The notes beneath the pieces were generated by a model. The model was not told the DNA's origin, made no database searches, and saw nothing but the letters and a program-made list of their open reading frames with translations. Shown piece after piece: positions 52,790 to 62,227 of a stretch of DNA of 64,000 bases (its first letter is position 1; every line of letters starts with the position of its first letter). Source of the stretch: Psychroflexus aurantiacus. GTDB lineage: Bacteria > Bacteroidota > Bacteroidia > Flavobacteriales > Flavobacteriaceae. The position numbers were made by a program, and so were the translations under genes. The stretch covers positions 349,885-413,884 of the forward strand of contig NZ_JAAIKD010000001.1 in assembly GCF_010820555.1 (NCBI RefSeq), read 5' to 3'.

Positions 52790-54133
52790 ATGAATAAAGA
52801 GTTAAAAAGTTTCCTAGACACTGTTTCAGATAGAAACCCCAATCAGCCAGAATTTTTACAGGCCGTACACGAAGTGGCAGAGGCTATTATTCCGTTCATG
52901 GAACAAAACCCAAAGTATAAAAACCACAAATTATTGGAGCGTATGGTAGAACCAGAACGTGTGGTTATGTTCAGAGTGACCTGGGTAGATGATCATGGAG
53001 ACATGCAGGTCAATAGAGGGTATAGAGTTCAGATGAATTCTGCCATAGGCCCTTACAAAGGCGGCTTGAGATTTCACCCTTCTGTTAATCTCAGTATTTT
53101 GAAGTTTTTAGCTTTTGAACAGGTTTTCAAAAACAGCCTGACAACCCTGCCTTTGGGTGGCGGTAAAGGAGGCTCCGATTTCGATCCTAAAGGAAAATCT
53201 GATAATGAAGTGATGCGTTTTTGTCAAAGCTTTATGACAGAATTGTATAGACATATAGGTAATGACAAAGACGTCCCAGCCGGAGATATAGGTGTTGGTG
53301 GTCGTGAAATTGGATACCTCTTTGGACAATACAAGCGTATTCAGAATGAATTCACCGGTATTTTAACCGGTAAAGGCTACTCTTATGGAGGTTCGCTAAT
53401 TCGTCCGGAAGCCACTGGTTATGGTAATGTTTACTTTACGAAAAGTATGCTGGAAACGCAGGGAGATACTTTAAAGAGTAAAACCATTTTGATTTCCGGC
53501 TCTGGTAACGTGGCACAGTATGCTGCAGAAAAAGCAATCGAACTTGGTGCAGTCATATTAACGATGTCTGACTCTAGCGGATACATTTATGACAAAGACG
53601 GAATTGATGGCGAAAAACTCAGCTTTATTATGGAGTTGAAAAATGTAAAACGCGGACGTATTAAAGAATACCTGGATGAGTACCCTGAGGCAACATACCA
53701 TGAAGGCAAAACGCCTTGGAATGAGAAAGGAGATATCGCTATGCCTTGTGCTACTCAAAATGAACTCCTTAAGGAAGATGCTCAGGCCCTTGTGAATAAT
53801 GGCTGTATTTTGGTAGGAGAAGGTGCAAATATGCCTTGTACTCCAGAAGCTATCGAAGTCTTCCACAAAAACAAAGTCTTGTTTTCTCCTGGGAAAGCCT
53901 CTAATGCTGGTGGTGTAGCTACTTCCGGACTTGAAATGTCGCAAAACTCAATGCGATACGGCTGGACTTCTGCAGAAGTAGATGAAAAACTAAAGCAAAT
54001 CATGAACGATATCCATGAAGCTTGTGTCACTTATGGAAGAGATGAAAGCGGTTATGTGGATTATGTGAAAGGAGCCAACATCGCAGGCTTCGTGAAAGTA
54101 GCAGATGCTATGATTGCTCAGGGCGCAGTATAA
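52790..54133 (+). CDS. gdhA: NADP-specific glutamate dehydrogenase
   Basis: A 447-residue hexameric enzyme that makes glutamate from 2-oxoglutarate and ammonium. Lys90 in GPYKGGLRFHP, Lys126 in GGGKGGSDFDP and Asp166 in PAGDIGVGGREI are catalytic or substrate residues; the second domain has the nucleotide-binding GSGNVAQ. Length is that of the short NADP-type class. It has its own promoter and terminator and stands alone. Confidence 0.97.
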   Translation: MNKELKSFLDTVSDRNPNQPEFLQAVHEVAEAIIPFMEQNPKYKNHKLLERMVEPERVVMFRVTWVDDHGDMQVNRGYRVQMNSAIGPYKGGLRFHPSVNLSILKFLAFEQVFKNSLTTLPLGGGKGGSDFDPKGKSDNEVMRFCQSFMTELYRHIGNDKDVPAGDIGVGGREIGYLFGQYKRIQNEFTGILTGKGYSYGGSLIRPEATGYGNVYFTKSMLETQGDTLKSKTILISGSGNVAQYAAEKAIELGAVILTMSDSSGYIYDKDGIDGEKLSFIMELKNVKRGRIKEYLDEYPEATYHEGKTPWNEKGDIAMPCATQNELLKEDAQALVNNGCILVGEGANMPCTPEAIEVFHKNKVLFSPGKASNAGGVATSGLEMSQNSMRYGWTSAEVDEKLKQIMNDIHEACVTYGRDESGYVDYVKGANIAGFVKVADAMIAQGAV

Positions 54134-54155
54134 TCTGAGCCTGGAAACTTTCTAG

Positions 54156-54191
54156 AAAAGCCGGTTGAACTTATATTCGACTGGCTTTTTT
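54156..54191 (+). terminator. Terminator of gdhA
   Basis: AAAAGCCGGTTGAA pairs with TTCGACTGGCTTTT (one mismatch, one G-U) and is followed by T-runs. Confidence 0.7.
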
Positions 54192-54257
54192 AGGTTTAAA
54201 TCTATTTTTTACAATAAATTCGACCCGATTTCAGTTTTAAGAACACAGATGATCTCC

Positions 54258-56549
54258 ATGAAAAATTTTTCGTTTTTAATTTTAGTATTGCCCTGTTTTC
54301 TGATGGCTCAGGACTTTTCTGAGCGCTGGGAGAGTTATTATTCCTACTACAATATCACCGATTTACACGAAAGTGAAAACAAAATATATGCTGCTGCGGA
54401 AAACGTTTATTTTATTTATGATATCCCTTCACAGACACTTGAGAACGTCACCTCTATTCAAGGTTTGTCTGGCGAACAAATTTCAAAAATCTACCACTCC
54501 AAAGCTTATGGACTCACTTGCGTAGGTTATGAAAACGGGCTTCTGCAGATCGTGATGGATAACAACCAGAACATATTCACTGTGGTTGATATTAGAGACA
54601 AGATTTCTATTGCACCAAATGAGAAACGGATCAATCACTTTTTTGAATTCGACGGTATTTTATACATCGCTACAGATTTTGGTATTGCTGAATATAATCT
54701 GGAGAACTTAGAATTTGAAGAATCCTTCTTTATCGGCAACACTGGCGGAAAGATACAAGTGAATCAAATCGGAATTTTCGAAGGAAGAATATATGCGGCA
54801 ACAACCGCAGAGGGGATAAAAACGGCCAGCATTGAAAACCCGAACCTTATAGATTTTCAGAATTGGCAAACAGAATATCCGGGAAACTGGAAGGGTGTGC
54901 TTTCGTTTTCAAACTCTGTATTTGGCTTGAGAAATAACAACAGTATTTACAGTTTGGAAACGGGTTCCGCCAGCCTTTTTATCGCGGTAGATTCTGAGGT
55001 ATCCGGATTCAATGTCAGTGGCAATCAGCTCGTCATTACTTCGCGCAACCGAGTTCTGGCCTATAATTCTGAATTGAACCTCGAAGCCATTATCAGTCAG
55101 ATTCAAGACGCAGACTTTGATATAAACACCGCCGCAGCAAGCAATGGACGATATTTCCTGGGACATGCGCGTTTAGGTTTATTGAATTTTGATTCAAATA
55201 ATCTTCAGACCCATTCTGAAATAAGCCCGGAAGGCCCATTGCTAAATCGTATTTTCAGCCTGGAAACTACCCCTGCACAGCTTTGGGTTACGTTTGGGGA
55301 ATACAATCAGTTCCTAAATCCCTTTCCGCTTAATTACAGGGGCTTAAGCCATCTTACGGCGGAAGGCTGGATCAATATCAATGTTGAAGCATTAAACAAT
55401 GCTGCAGAATTATCGGATGTTTCTATAGATCCAAATGATTCTACCCGTGTGTTTATCAGCAGTTATTTTGATGGTCTTTTGGAACTTGTAAACCATGAGC
55501 TGGTACAAAAGTATGATTCCTCAAACAGTATAATCGAAGGTGTTCCGGGTAATGTAAATGACAACCGAATCGGTGCAAGTGTTTTTGATAATCAGGGGAA
55601 TTTATATTTCATAAATTCAACCGCAGAGAATCCTTTAAAAAAGCTCAATACCAATGGCAATTTTGAAAATATCGACATGGCTGATGCTTTTCTAAACCCC
55701 ACGGAAACCTCATCTTCCAAACTTGCCATAAACAACACTAATGCTATTTTTATAAGTACACTTAAAGACGGTATTATCGCTTATAATCCAAATACGAATA
55801 CTTCAGCCCGCATCACAAGCAATGTGCCTGGAGTAGATTTTCCGGATACGTTTAATGTGAATCCCCACATTACAGCTTTAGAAATAGATCGAAATGACCG
55901 TCTGTGGATCGGAACCCAGGCAGGTCTGAGGGTAATGCCCAATCCTAACGCTGTTTTTGATGAAAATGCCAGAGTGAATGTTTCTCCTGTCATCATAGAA
56001 GATGTTGATGGCCTGCCTCAGGAACTCCTTTTTGAACAGTTTATTACAGACATAGAAACCGATGGGGCCAACAACAAATGGATTGCTACAGCAGATTCCG
56101 GAGTCTTTCAGGTGTCTCCAAACGGAAGAGAAATACTCAATATTTTCAATAAAGACAATTCTCCCCTGCCAACCAATAGTGTAAGAACTGTCGCCATTAA
56201 TCAGGTTACAGGCGAAGTCTTCTTAGGAACAACGAACGGTTTACTGTCCTACTCCAGTCTCATAACCTCCGGCAATGAAAGCCTGGAAAATTTGAGGGCT
56301 TTTCCCAATCCTGTAAGACCAAATTATAACGGACTCGTTACGATAGACGGGCTAACCGATGGTGCCAATGTAAAAATTACAGATATTACAGGGAACCTGG
56401 TGTTTGAAGATTTTGCAGACGGGGGCACCCTGCAGTGGGATACCAGAGCCTTTGGAAGACACAAGGTGGCCTCTGGGGTTTACCTGATTATTGTTACCGG
56501 AGAAGATCAAATTGAAAACAAAGTGGGTAAACTCATGATTGTACGCTAA
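54258..56549 (+). CDS. porZ: Type IX secretion protein PorZ-like
   Basis: A secreted protein of 763 residues, started at the ATG at 54258 (signal peptide MKNFSFLILVLPCFLMAQ); an upstream in-frame Met at 54249 is possible, and the frame further upstream overlaps the gdhA terminator. Two regions of beta-propeller repeats (about 25-660) match PorZ, including FSERWESYYSYYNITDL at the N-terminus. The last ~85 residues (LRAFPNPVRPNYNG to GKLMIVR) are a type-A T9SS sorting domain. PorZ is part of the surface complex that attaches T9SS cargo to A-LPS in Porphyromonas. recO follows with an overlapping ATG, the usual order in Bacteroidota. Confidence 0.88.
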   Translation: MKNFSFLILVLPCFLMAQDFSERWESYYSYYNITDLHESENKIYAAAENVYFIYDIPSQTLENVTSIQGLSGEQISKIYHSKAYGLTCVGYENGLLQIVMDNNQNIFTVVDIRDKISIAPNEKRINHFFEFDGILYIATDFGIAEYNLENLEFEESFFIGNTGGKIQVNQIGIFEGRIYAATTAEGIKTASIENPNLIDFQNWQTEYPGNWKGVLSFSNSVFGLRNNNSIYSLETGSASLFIAVDSEVSGFNVSGNQLVITSRNRVLAYNSELNLEAIISQIQDADFDINTAAASNGRYFLGHARLGLLNFDSNNLQTHSEISPEGPLLNRIFSLETTPAQLWVTFGEYNQFLNPFPLNYRGLSHLTAEGWININVEALNNAAELSDVSIDPNDSTRVFISSYFDGLLELVNHELVQKYDSSNSIIEGVPGNVNDNRIGASVFDNQGNLYFINSTAENPLKKLNTNGNFENIDMADAFLNPTETSSSKLAINNTNAIFISTLKDGIIAYNPNTNTSARITSNVPGVDFPDTFNVNPHITALEIDRNDRLWIGTQAGLRVMPNPNAVFDENARVNVSPVIIEDVDGLPQELLFEQFITDIETDGANNKWIATADSGVFQVSPNGREILNIFNKDNSPLPTNSVRTVAINQVTGEVFLGTTNGLLSYSSLITSGNESLENLRAFPNPVRPNYNGLVTIDGLTDGANVKITDITGNLVFEDFADGGTLQWDTRAFGRHKVASGVYLIIVTGEDQIENKVGKLMIVR

Positions 56550-57268
56550 TGCAAATCAAAACAAAAGCTTTAGTAATTTCTACTGTAAAATATGGTGAAG
56601 CCGATGTCATCGCCAAATGCCTGACTCTGGAAAAAGGCCTGGTATCCTATATGCTCAAGGGCATCCGAAAATCTAAACGCGGAAAGTTGAGAATGTCCAT
56701 GTTTCAGCAACTCTCTCTTTTGGAAATCGAAGCTTTTCATAAAGACAACAAAAACCTTCAGTACCTCAAAGAAGTCAAGGTGTTTCATCCTTACCAGAGC
56801 CTGCAATCCAATGTTTATAAATCGACCATGGTGATGTTTCTGGCAGAGGTTTTGAAAAGCTGCATTCAGGAAGAAGAGAAAAATGAAGAGCTTTTTAATT
56901 TCCTGGAAGAAAGTTTCGTGTATCTGGACGAAGCTGAATCCATCAAAAATTTTCACCTGCATTTCATCGTCAGACTGACTCAGTTCCTCGGGTTTTATCC
57001 GGATAGCCAAAGCAACACCTTGCCGTATTTCGATATGCTAAACGGCGTTTTCCAGCTCAAAGCCCATAACTCCTATTCCTTGAACAATACGAATTCAGAA
57101 TTACTTAAAAAACTGATGAACACCTCAGCATACAGTGAAGTAAACCAAATCAAACTCAATCAGGACCGAAGAAAAAGTTTTCTGGATTTTATGATGCTTT
57201 ACTACGAACTGCACTTACAGGGTTTTAGAAAACCAAAATCACTTGAGGTTCTGCAGCAAATTTTTTAA
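56549..57268 (+). CDS. recO: DNA repair protein RecO
   Basis: A 239-residue RecO that helps load RecA onto SSB-coated DNA in RecFOR recombination. The N-terminal OB-fold (TKALVISTVKYGEADVIAKCLT; YMLKGIRKSKRGK) and the helical C-terminal domain are recognisable. No four-cysteine zinc motif is seen. Its ATG shares a base with the porZ stop, so translation is coupled. Its TAA stop directly abuts the stop of the convergent J-protein gene. Confidence 0.92.
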   Translation: MQIKTKALVISTVKYGEADVIAKCLTLEKGLVSYMLKGIRKSKRGKLRMSMFQQLSLLEIEAFHKDNKNLQYLKEVKVFHPYQSLQSNVYKSTMVMFLAEVLKSCIQEEEKNEELFNFLEESFVYLDEAESIKNFHLHFIVRLTQFLGFYPDSQSNTLPYFDMLNGVFQLKAHNSYSLNNTNSELLKKLMNTSAYSEVNQIKLNQDRRKSFLDFMMLYYELHLQGFRKPKSLEVLQQIF

Positions 57269-58012
57269 TTACAACCCCCGTTCTTTTTGAATGCGTTCAT
57301 AGGCTTCCTGAACCTTGTTGAATTTTTCCTGAGCCCCTTTTCGATACACCTCATCCATGTGTTGAAGTTTGTCTGGATGAAATTTTTTGGCCATAGTTCG
57401 ATATGCTTTTTTAACTTCAGCATCACTGGCCGACTTCTCGATTTCCAATATCTTATAGGCATTATCTGCAGATTTGAAAAACATGGCTTTAATGCTTTCA
57501 AAATCTGAATTTGAGACCTGAAGATTCTGAGAGATCTCCAGTAAGACCCGAAGTTCTGAATCGGACACATGACCATCGGCATTGGAGATATTGAAAAGAA
57601 AATGAAGAATTTGAAGCCTGACTTCATAGCGTACTCTTGGCCTGAGGTAGTTGCATATGTTGTCTACAGAAATTTCCCGATTTTTGATAACCTCGTTAAA
57701 AGTTCTGAATGTAGCATTGGCTCTTTCTTTTCCATAGGCCTGTACAAAATACATTCTCACAAAATCCATCTCCTGCTGGGTGACTTTGCCATCGGCTTTG
57801 ATCACCAAAGAAGACAGAGAAAGCAGGTTAAGCTCAAAATCCCCCGGAGATACCTGTCCGCCCTGTTCCTGGAAAATTCTTCCAAATCCTCCACCACTAC
57901 CAGAGGAGGAACTTCTGAAAACCCTGTCTAAAATAGAGCCTATCAGGAACCCGATAACAGCACCTCCAAAACGCATATAAAAAAAGCCAAGAATGGCACC
58001 AATCCACTTCAA
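57269..58012 (-). CDS. TerB- and J-domain protein (DjlA-like)
   Basis: A membrane-anchored J-domain protein of about 247 residues. One N-terminal helix (WIGAILGFFYMRFGGAVIGF) is followed by a glycine/serine-rich segment, a TerB-like helical domain (about 60-170) and a C-terminal J domain with the HPDK motif needed to stimulate DnaK. I choose a TTG start at 58010-58012: family members commonly begin just before the Lys-Trp-Ile segment, and a -7 box (TATATTTG, 58031-58038) would lie inside the longer frame that begins at ATG 58045. The stop abuts recO without a gap. Confidence 0.8.
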   Translation of the reverse strand: MKWIGAILGFFYMRFGGAVIGFLIGSILDRVFRSSSSGSGGGFGRIFQEQGGQVSPGDFELNLLSLSSLVIKADGKVTQQEMDFVRMYFVQAYGKERANATFRTFNEVIKNREISVDNICNYLRPRVRYEVRLQILHFLFNISNADGHVSDSELRVLLEISQNLQVSNSDFESIKAMFFKSADNAYKILEIEKSASDAEVKKAYRTMAKKFHPDKLQHMDEVYRKGAQEKFNKVQEAYERIQKERGL

Positions 58013-58030
58013 ATCGAATAATTTTGAATG

Positions 58031-58038
58031 CAAATATA
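58031..58038 (-). promoter_or_regulatory. -7 box of the J-domain gene
   Basis: TATATTTG on the minus strand, an exact consensus match, 19 bases before the TTG start. It bears on start choice because the alternative ATG at 58045 lies upstream of it. Confidence 0.4.
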
Positions 58039-58153
58039 TAAGCATCACCTGGTATAATTCATAAATCTGATGCTTTTTTAAAGCAGATTAAACAATAGAC
58101 AATAGATTTGAAATCATTATGTTAAGAACAAAGAAGATAAAAGACTATTTTAT

Positions 58154-58161
58154 ACATTTGT
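58154..58161 (+). promoter_or_regulatory. -7 box of the bacilliredoxin gene
   Basis: TACATTTG, an exact TAnnTTTG match, 33 bases before the start codon. Confidence 0.5.
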
Positions 58162-58194
58162 ATTTAAATTCAGTTTAAATAAAAATCAAGATAT

Positions 58195-58605
58195 ATGTAC
58201 CCACCAGAATTAGTAAGACCGATGCAGCAGGAATTAACCGCTGTAGGTTTTGATGAGTTAAAAAGCAAAGCTGATGTTGATGTTGCTTTGGCTAAGGAAG
58301 GAACAACTTTGGTAGTAGTCAATTCTGTATGTGGCTGTGCTGCTGCAAATGCTAGACCAGGCGCTATAAAATCACTTCAGAATGCTAAGACCCCGGACCA
58401 TTTGGTCACCGTTTTTGCTGGAGTAGACAAAGAAGCTACCGATGAAGCCAGAGCGAAAATGATACCTTTCCCTCCAAGTTCACCATCTATGGCCCTATTC
58501 AAAGACGGAGAATTGGTTCATATGCTGGAAAGACATCACATTGAAGGCAGACCTGCAGAAATGATTGCAGATAACCTTATGGATGCTTATAACGAGCATT
58601 GCTAG
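58195..58605 (+). CDS. Bacilliredoxin (BrxA/BrxB family)
   Basis: A 136-residue thioredoxin-fold protein with the bacilliredoxin CGC motif (C46, C48 in NSVCGCAAAN) and the MYPPELVRPMQQEL start typical of YphP/YqiW proteins. In Firmicutes these remove bacillithiol from oxidised proteins; some Bacteroidota use the same thiol system. Two further cysteines are absent except at the C-terminus (Cys136). It has its own promoter and terminator. Confidence 0.93.
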   Translation: MYPPELVRPMQQELTAVGFDELKSKADVDVALAKEGTTLVVVNSVCGCAAANARPGAIKSLQNAKTPDHLVTVFAGVDKEATDEARAKMIPFPPSSPSMALFKDGELVHMLERHHIEGRPAEMIADNLMDAYNEHC

Positions 58606-58620
58606 AAACTAATACATTTT

Positions 58621-58656
58621 AAAAAAGCCACTTTTCACATGAAAAGTGGCTTTTTT
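58621..58656 (+). terminator. Terminator of the bacilliredoxin gene
   Basis: A perfect 16-bp stem, AAAAAAGCCACTTTTC/GAAAAGTGGCTTTTTT, with an ACAT loop and a T-run. Confidence 0.9.
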
Positions 58657-58741
58657 TTTGCTGAAAATTTAAGATATCACCTAAAAATTAACCCTAAGTT
58701 GTAATTTTGATTTATAAGCTCACTTTCAATACCTCCTTCAT

Positions 58742-59479
58742 ATGAAGAACATTGTTTCCTATCCCCTGTCTGTTATTTTTTATCTCTTTTTTGGATTAAC
58801 CCTGCTTATTTTTCATGTGTTACAATGGTTGTCTTTTAATCTTTTCGGTTATCAGGCCCATAAAAAAAGCGTAGACATTTTCAATTTTTTTCTGTTGCGC
58901 TGTCTGAATATAGTGGGAACCCGATTTCAGTATAACAATGCGTTTAAATTTGATCCCGATCGTCCTCACATCATTGTTTCCAATCACCAGAGCATGTTTG
59001 ATATTCCACCCATCATCTGGTATATGAGACAACTCCACCCCAAGTTCATCAGTAAAAAGGAATTGGCTAAAGGTATTCCCGGTATCTCTTACAATCTAAG
59101 ACATGGAGGCTCGGTGTTGATCGACAGAAAAAATTCTGGACAGGCTTTAAGCCAGATCAAAAAGCTGGGGCACTACATATGTGAAACCAAAAGAGCGGCT
59201 GTTATTTTTCCTGAAGGAACGCGAAGCAAAACAGGGATCCCAAAATCATTTGCGTTCAATGGGCTAAAAACGTTATTTGAAGCCTGTCCGGAAGCGGTCG
59301 TGGTTCCTGTGTGCATCAATAACTCATGGAAACTTCAGCGGGAGGGCATGTTCCCCCTGGGCGTAGGCGCCTTTTTAAAACTTGACGTTTTACAACCCCT
59401 GGAAGTGAAAGATTTCGAAATCGCGGAGTTGATTCAGCGCATCGAAAAGAATATTACAGAAAACCTTGAACTAGATTAA
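58742..59479 (+). CDS. 1-Acyl-glycerol-3-phosphate acyltransferase (PlsC-like)
   Basis: A 245-residue lysophospholipid acyltransferase with a hydrophobic N-terminus (about 8-35), the catalytic HxxxxD motif in NHQSMFD (near 81-87) and the substrate-binding FPEGTRSK (near 156-163). It adds the second acyl chain in phosphatidic acid synthesis or remodels lipids. The next gene starts four bases after its stop. Confidence 0.9.
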   Translation: MKNIVSYPLSVIFYLFFGLTLLIFHVLQWLSFNLFGYQAHKKSVDIFNFFLLRCLNIVGTRFQYNNAFKFDPDRPHIIVSNHQSMFDIPPIIWYMRQLHPKFISKKELAKGIPGISYNLRHGGSVLIDRKNSGQALSQIKKLGHYICETKRAAVIFPEGTRSKTGIPKSFAFNGLKTLFEACPEAVVVPVCINNSWKLQREGMFPLGVGAFLKLDVLQPLEVKDFEIAELIQRIEKNITENLELD

Positions 59480-59483
59480 GCCT

Positions 59484-60137
59484 ATGACACAAGACCAAAT
59501 CATCTCAAACACCAAATCCTACGTAAAAGAAAGCCTTGAAGATGCTGAGGGCGGTCACGACTGGTTTCATATCCTGAGAGTCTATAACAATGCCAGGCAC
59601 ATTTTATCCAGAGAAACTGCTGATGCCTTTGTCGTAGAACTGGCTAGCCTGCTTCACGATATTGCCGATTCCAAATTTCACAAGGGTGACGAAGAGATTG
59701 GCCCGCGTAAAGCAAAAGCCTTTCTAGAAACCCAGTCTGTAGATTATGAAGTGATAGAGCATGTCGTGAATATCATCAAAAACGTATCTTATAAAGGCGG
59801 CCATAAATCTTCAGATTTTCACTCTGTAGAACTGGATATCGTTCAGGATGCCGACAGGCTGGATGCTTTGGGCGCCATAGGTATTGCCAGAACCTTCAAT
59901 TTTGGCGGCTTCAAGAACAACCCGCTATACGATCCGGAAATCCCGGCCAATCCCAGCCAAAGCAAAGCAGAATATAAAAAATCCAATTCTCCCACCATCA
60001 ATCATTTCTACGAAAAGCTGCTGCTTCTCAAGGATAAAATGAATACGGAAACCGCCAGAGACATCGCGGCTGAGCGTCATGAGTTCATGGAAAATTACCT
60101 GGATCAGTTTTACAAGGAATGGGATGGTGAACGCTGA
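59484..60137 (+). CDS. HD-domain metal-dependent phosphohydrolase
   Basis: A 217-residue HD-superfamily protein of the YedJ type, with metal ligands in GGHDWFHILRV (near 23-33), LLHDIAD (near 51-57) and the distal QDADRLDALGAIGIAR (near 123-138). Family members hydrolyse nucleotides. It is co-transcribed with the acyltransferase gene; only two bases separate its end from the convergent pdeM gene. Confidence 0.88.
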   Translation: MTQDQIISNTKSYVKESLEDAEGGHDWFHILRVYNNARHILSRETADAFVVELASLLHDIADSKFHKGDEEIGPRKAKAFLETQSVDYEVIEHVVNIIKNVSYKGGHKSSDFHSVELDIVQDADRLDALGAIGIARTFNFGGFKNNPLYDPEIPANPSQSKAEYKKSNSPTINHFYEKLLLLKDKMNTETARDIAAERHEFMENYLDQFYKEWDGER

Positions 60138-60139
60138 GC

Positions 60140-60769
60140 TTACCTGATGGAAAGTACCAGGTCTTCAGACAGGACAAACACGTCTTCATCCACTTCCGGC
60201 TCAATCAGAAAATGTCCGGTAAAGGCTCCAAAAGCGGGTAATACAAGTTGCTGCCTTTTCCTGTAAAAACAGGACAGTTTCAGCTGCTGCCGGCCTGCAC
60301 CTCTCAGTTTATAGCCCGGATGCAAATGCCCGCAAATGTTATAAAAACCCTCTTTTTCCTCGGGATGATGGGTCAGATATAACGCCTTATGCTTGATTTC
60401 CGGCACCACCTTGATGCCGAGATCCTCAAACCGATAGGACGGAATAATATCGTGGTTCCCCACAATCAGCGTCATTTTTATCGTTTGCAAATGCACCCAG
60501 GCTGTAAACCTGTCCCAGTCTTTGTTTTGGGTTGAATGAAATAAATCTCCTAAAAACAGAATCTCCTCAGGCTGAAACTCTTCCAGAATCTGATTGAGTT
60601 TCCGGAAATTTTCCAGACCCACCCGACCTGGCAAAGCGCTTCCATTTTTTCTAAAATGATCGACTTTCCCAAAGTGAACATCTGCAATCAAAACCGTATT
60701 TTGGGATGGCCAGTACAGGCATCCGCTTGGATGCATTATGAATTCTTCTTGTCCGTAATTAAGCTGCAA
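60140..60769 (-). CDS. pdeM: Ligase-associated DNA-damage phosphoesterase PdeM
   Basis: A 209-residue calcineurin-like enzyme with DVHFGK (near 30-35), GDLFHS (near 74-79), GNHD (near 103-106), THHPEE and GHLHPGY. The combination and the N-terminal YWPSQNTVLIADVHFGK are characteristic of PdeM. The family usually sits beside a Lhr-like helicase, an exonuclease and an ATP-dependent ligase; none is in this window, so this copy appears separate from its normal partners. Confidence 0.88.
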   Translation of the reverse strand: MQLNYGQEEFIMHPSGCLYWPSQNTVLIADVHFGKVDHFRKNGSALPGRVGLENFRKLNQILEEFQPEEILFLGDLFHSTQNKDWDRFTAWVHLQTIKMTLIVGNHDIIPSYRFEDLGIKVVPEIKHKALYLTHHPEEKEGFYNICGHLHPGYKLRGAGRQQLKLSCFYRKRQQLVLPAFGAFTGHFLIEPEVDEDVFVLSEDLVLSIR

Positions 60770-60837
60770 AATCTATGGGTTTAATTTTTTATTCTGAATT
60801 TTATACTGCTAAAAAAGGAAGTTTATAGCCGCTTGCT

Positions 60838-62151
60838 TCAACTGTCCAGTTTGGAAGTGAACTGTTTCAGCTTTCCACTTTCTGAGCGCTCCAGCTCATC
60901 TTTCCTTTCGAAAAGGATGGTCAGGTCTTTTTCCAGATAAGTTTCAATAGCCTTTGTCATCTTTTGTTTTTGAGAGTCGTCCAGTTCGACGGTCGCTTTA
61001 TAGTGAATGACAAATCTGGAAAGTTTTTCCTGTACAATCTTGATTTCCTTCACCTGTCCGGCATCTTCAATCAAAGATTTGGTCACATAATAAAAGCTTA
61101 GGGCGGGAACTTTCTTGCCGTTGGGCAGCACGGCAAAGGCATTGGTTCTGCCCGTCAGGGATTTTAAAATTTGATGTCCAGGCCTAGAGTTTTCGTCTAT
61201 CACACCCCTGTCTCCTAGTTCATAACGGATAAACGGGTGCGCCTTGTTATACAGGGACGTAATCACAACAGTTCCTTCTTTGCCATGAGGTAAAGCAAAA
61301 CCATGTTCATCCACCACTTCCACATAAATCGTTTTGTCGTTGATCTGCCACTCGCCTTTCGTGTTTTCAAAGGCAATCACATCCAGTTCACTGGCTCCGT
61401 ATTCGTTGACGACTGCAACGCCCAGCTGCTCTTCAAGAAGCTTTCTATCCTCCGGAAATAGCATTTCACTGGTGGTAAGACATAGCTTTAAGCTGGGACA
61501 AACCGAGCTTAAAACGACCTGCTGTTCTTTCAGAAACCTGGCAAAAAGAACGATAGAGCTGGTGTAGCCGTTGATATAATCAAAAGGTTTTTCCCGAAAC
61601 AGCTTTAAAAACTGATGCAGATTATCTTCAGATAAATCTAAAATATCAAAGCGATGTCTGTTAGCCAATAGATCCTTGAGCCGCTCTTTTCGATAGCCGA
61701 TCAGGTCTTTAGGAATCCCGTAAAAACGCGCTTCAAAAGATGAATTCATATCGATTCCGTGCTGCTGATATAACCAAAGGGTATACGCCCATCTTAAGGC
61801 ATGTGCATACTTATCTGTCGCAAAAATGAAAGGATGCCCGCTGGAACCCGAGGTTTTACTCACAAATACTTTGGATTTTTTATAGCCTTTACTCAGGCGG
61901 TCGCCAAGTGGCTTTTGCAAATCAGCTTTAGTCATTATAGGAATTTCATTCCAGGAATTATAATGTGTCTTTTTTATAAACTGTGCATAGTTCGGATTGT
62001 TCTTCAGATGAAAATCGAGTATGTGTTCGCGTCGCTGCTCATTATAACTGGGAAAATCGGCATCAGAAACCGAAAGAATAGATTCAAATTCCTTTTGAGC
62101 CTCATCCATGGGAAATCCCTTTAAACTTAAAATTTTTTTAAATCGATTCAC
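60838..62151 (-). CDS. Phenylacetate-CoA ligase / CapK-like adenylating protein
   Basis: A 437-residue AMP-binding-fold protein related to PaaK and CapK. The phosphate-binding SKTSGSSGHPFIF (near 102-114), the NEYGASELD segment (near 240-248) and the YELGDRG motif (near 302-308) are visible, and there is a C-terminal lid domain. It should activate a carboxylate as an acyl-adenylate. Phenylacetate-pathway genes are absent here, so the substrate is uncertain; polysaccharide or lipid acyl activation is as likely. It is divergent from purD. Confidence 0.85.
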   Translation of the reverse strand: MNRFKKILSLKGFPMDEAQKEFESILSVSDADFPSYNEQRREHILDFHLKNNPNYAQFIKKTHYNSWNEIPIMTKADLQKPLGDRLSKGYKKSKVFVSKTSGSSGHPFIFATDKYAHALRWAYTLWLYQQHGIDMNSSFEARFYGIPKDLIGYRKERLKDLLANRHRFDILDLSEDNLHQFLKLFREKPFDYINGYTSSIVLFARFLKEQQVVLSSVCPSLKLCLTTSEMLFPEDRKLLEEQLGVAVVNEYGASELDVIAFENTKGEWQINDKTIYVEVVDEHGFALPHGKEGTVVITSLYNKAHPFIRYELGDRGVIDENSRPGHQILKSLTGRTNAFAVLPNGKKVPALSFYYVTKSLIEDAGQVKEIKIVQEKLSRFVIHYKATVELDDSQKQKMTKAIETYLEKDLTILFERKDELERSESGKLKQFTSKLDS

Positions 62152-62227
62152 AGAATTTTCAGGCGTTTCATTAGCGAAGCAATTTACAAAGATTTACTTT
62201 TGAATTCTAATCTTAGCATATAATCTC

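Noticed and set aside
54165-54257. N-terminal extension of PorZ
   Set aside because: It begins at TTG inside the gdhA terminator, while the ATG at 54258 starts a proper signal peptide.
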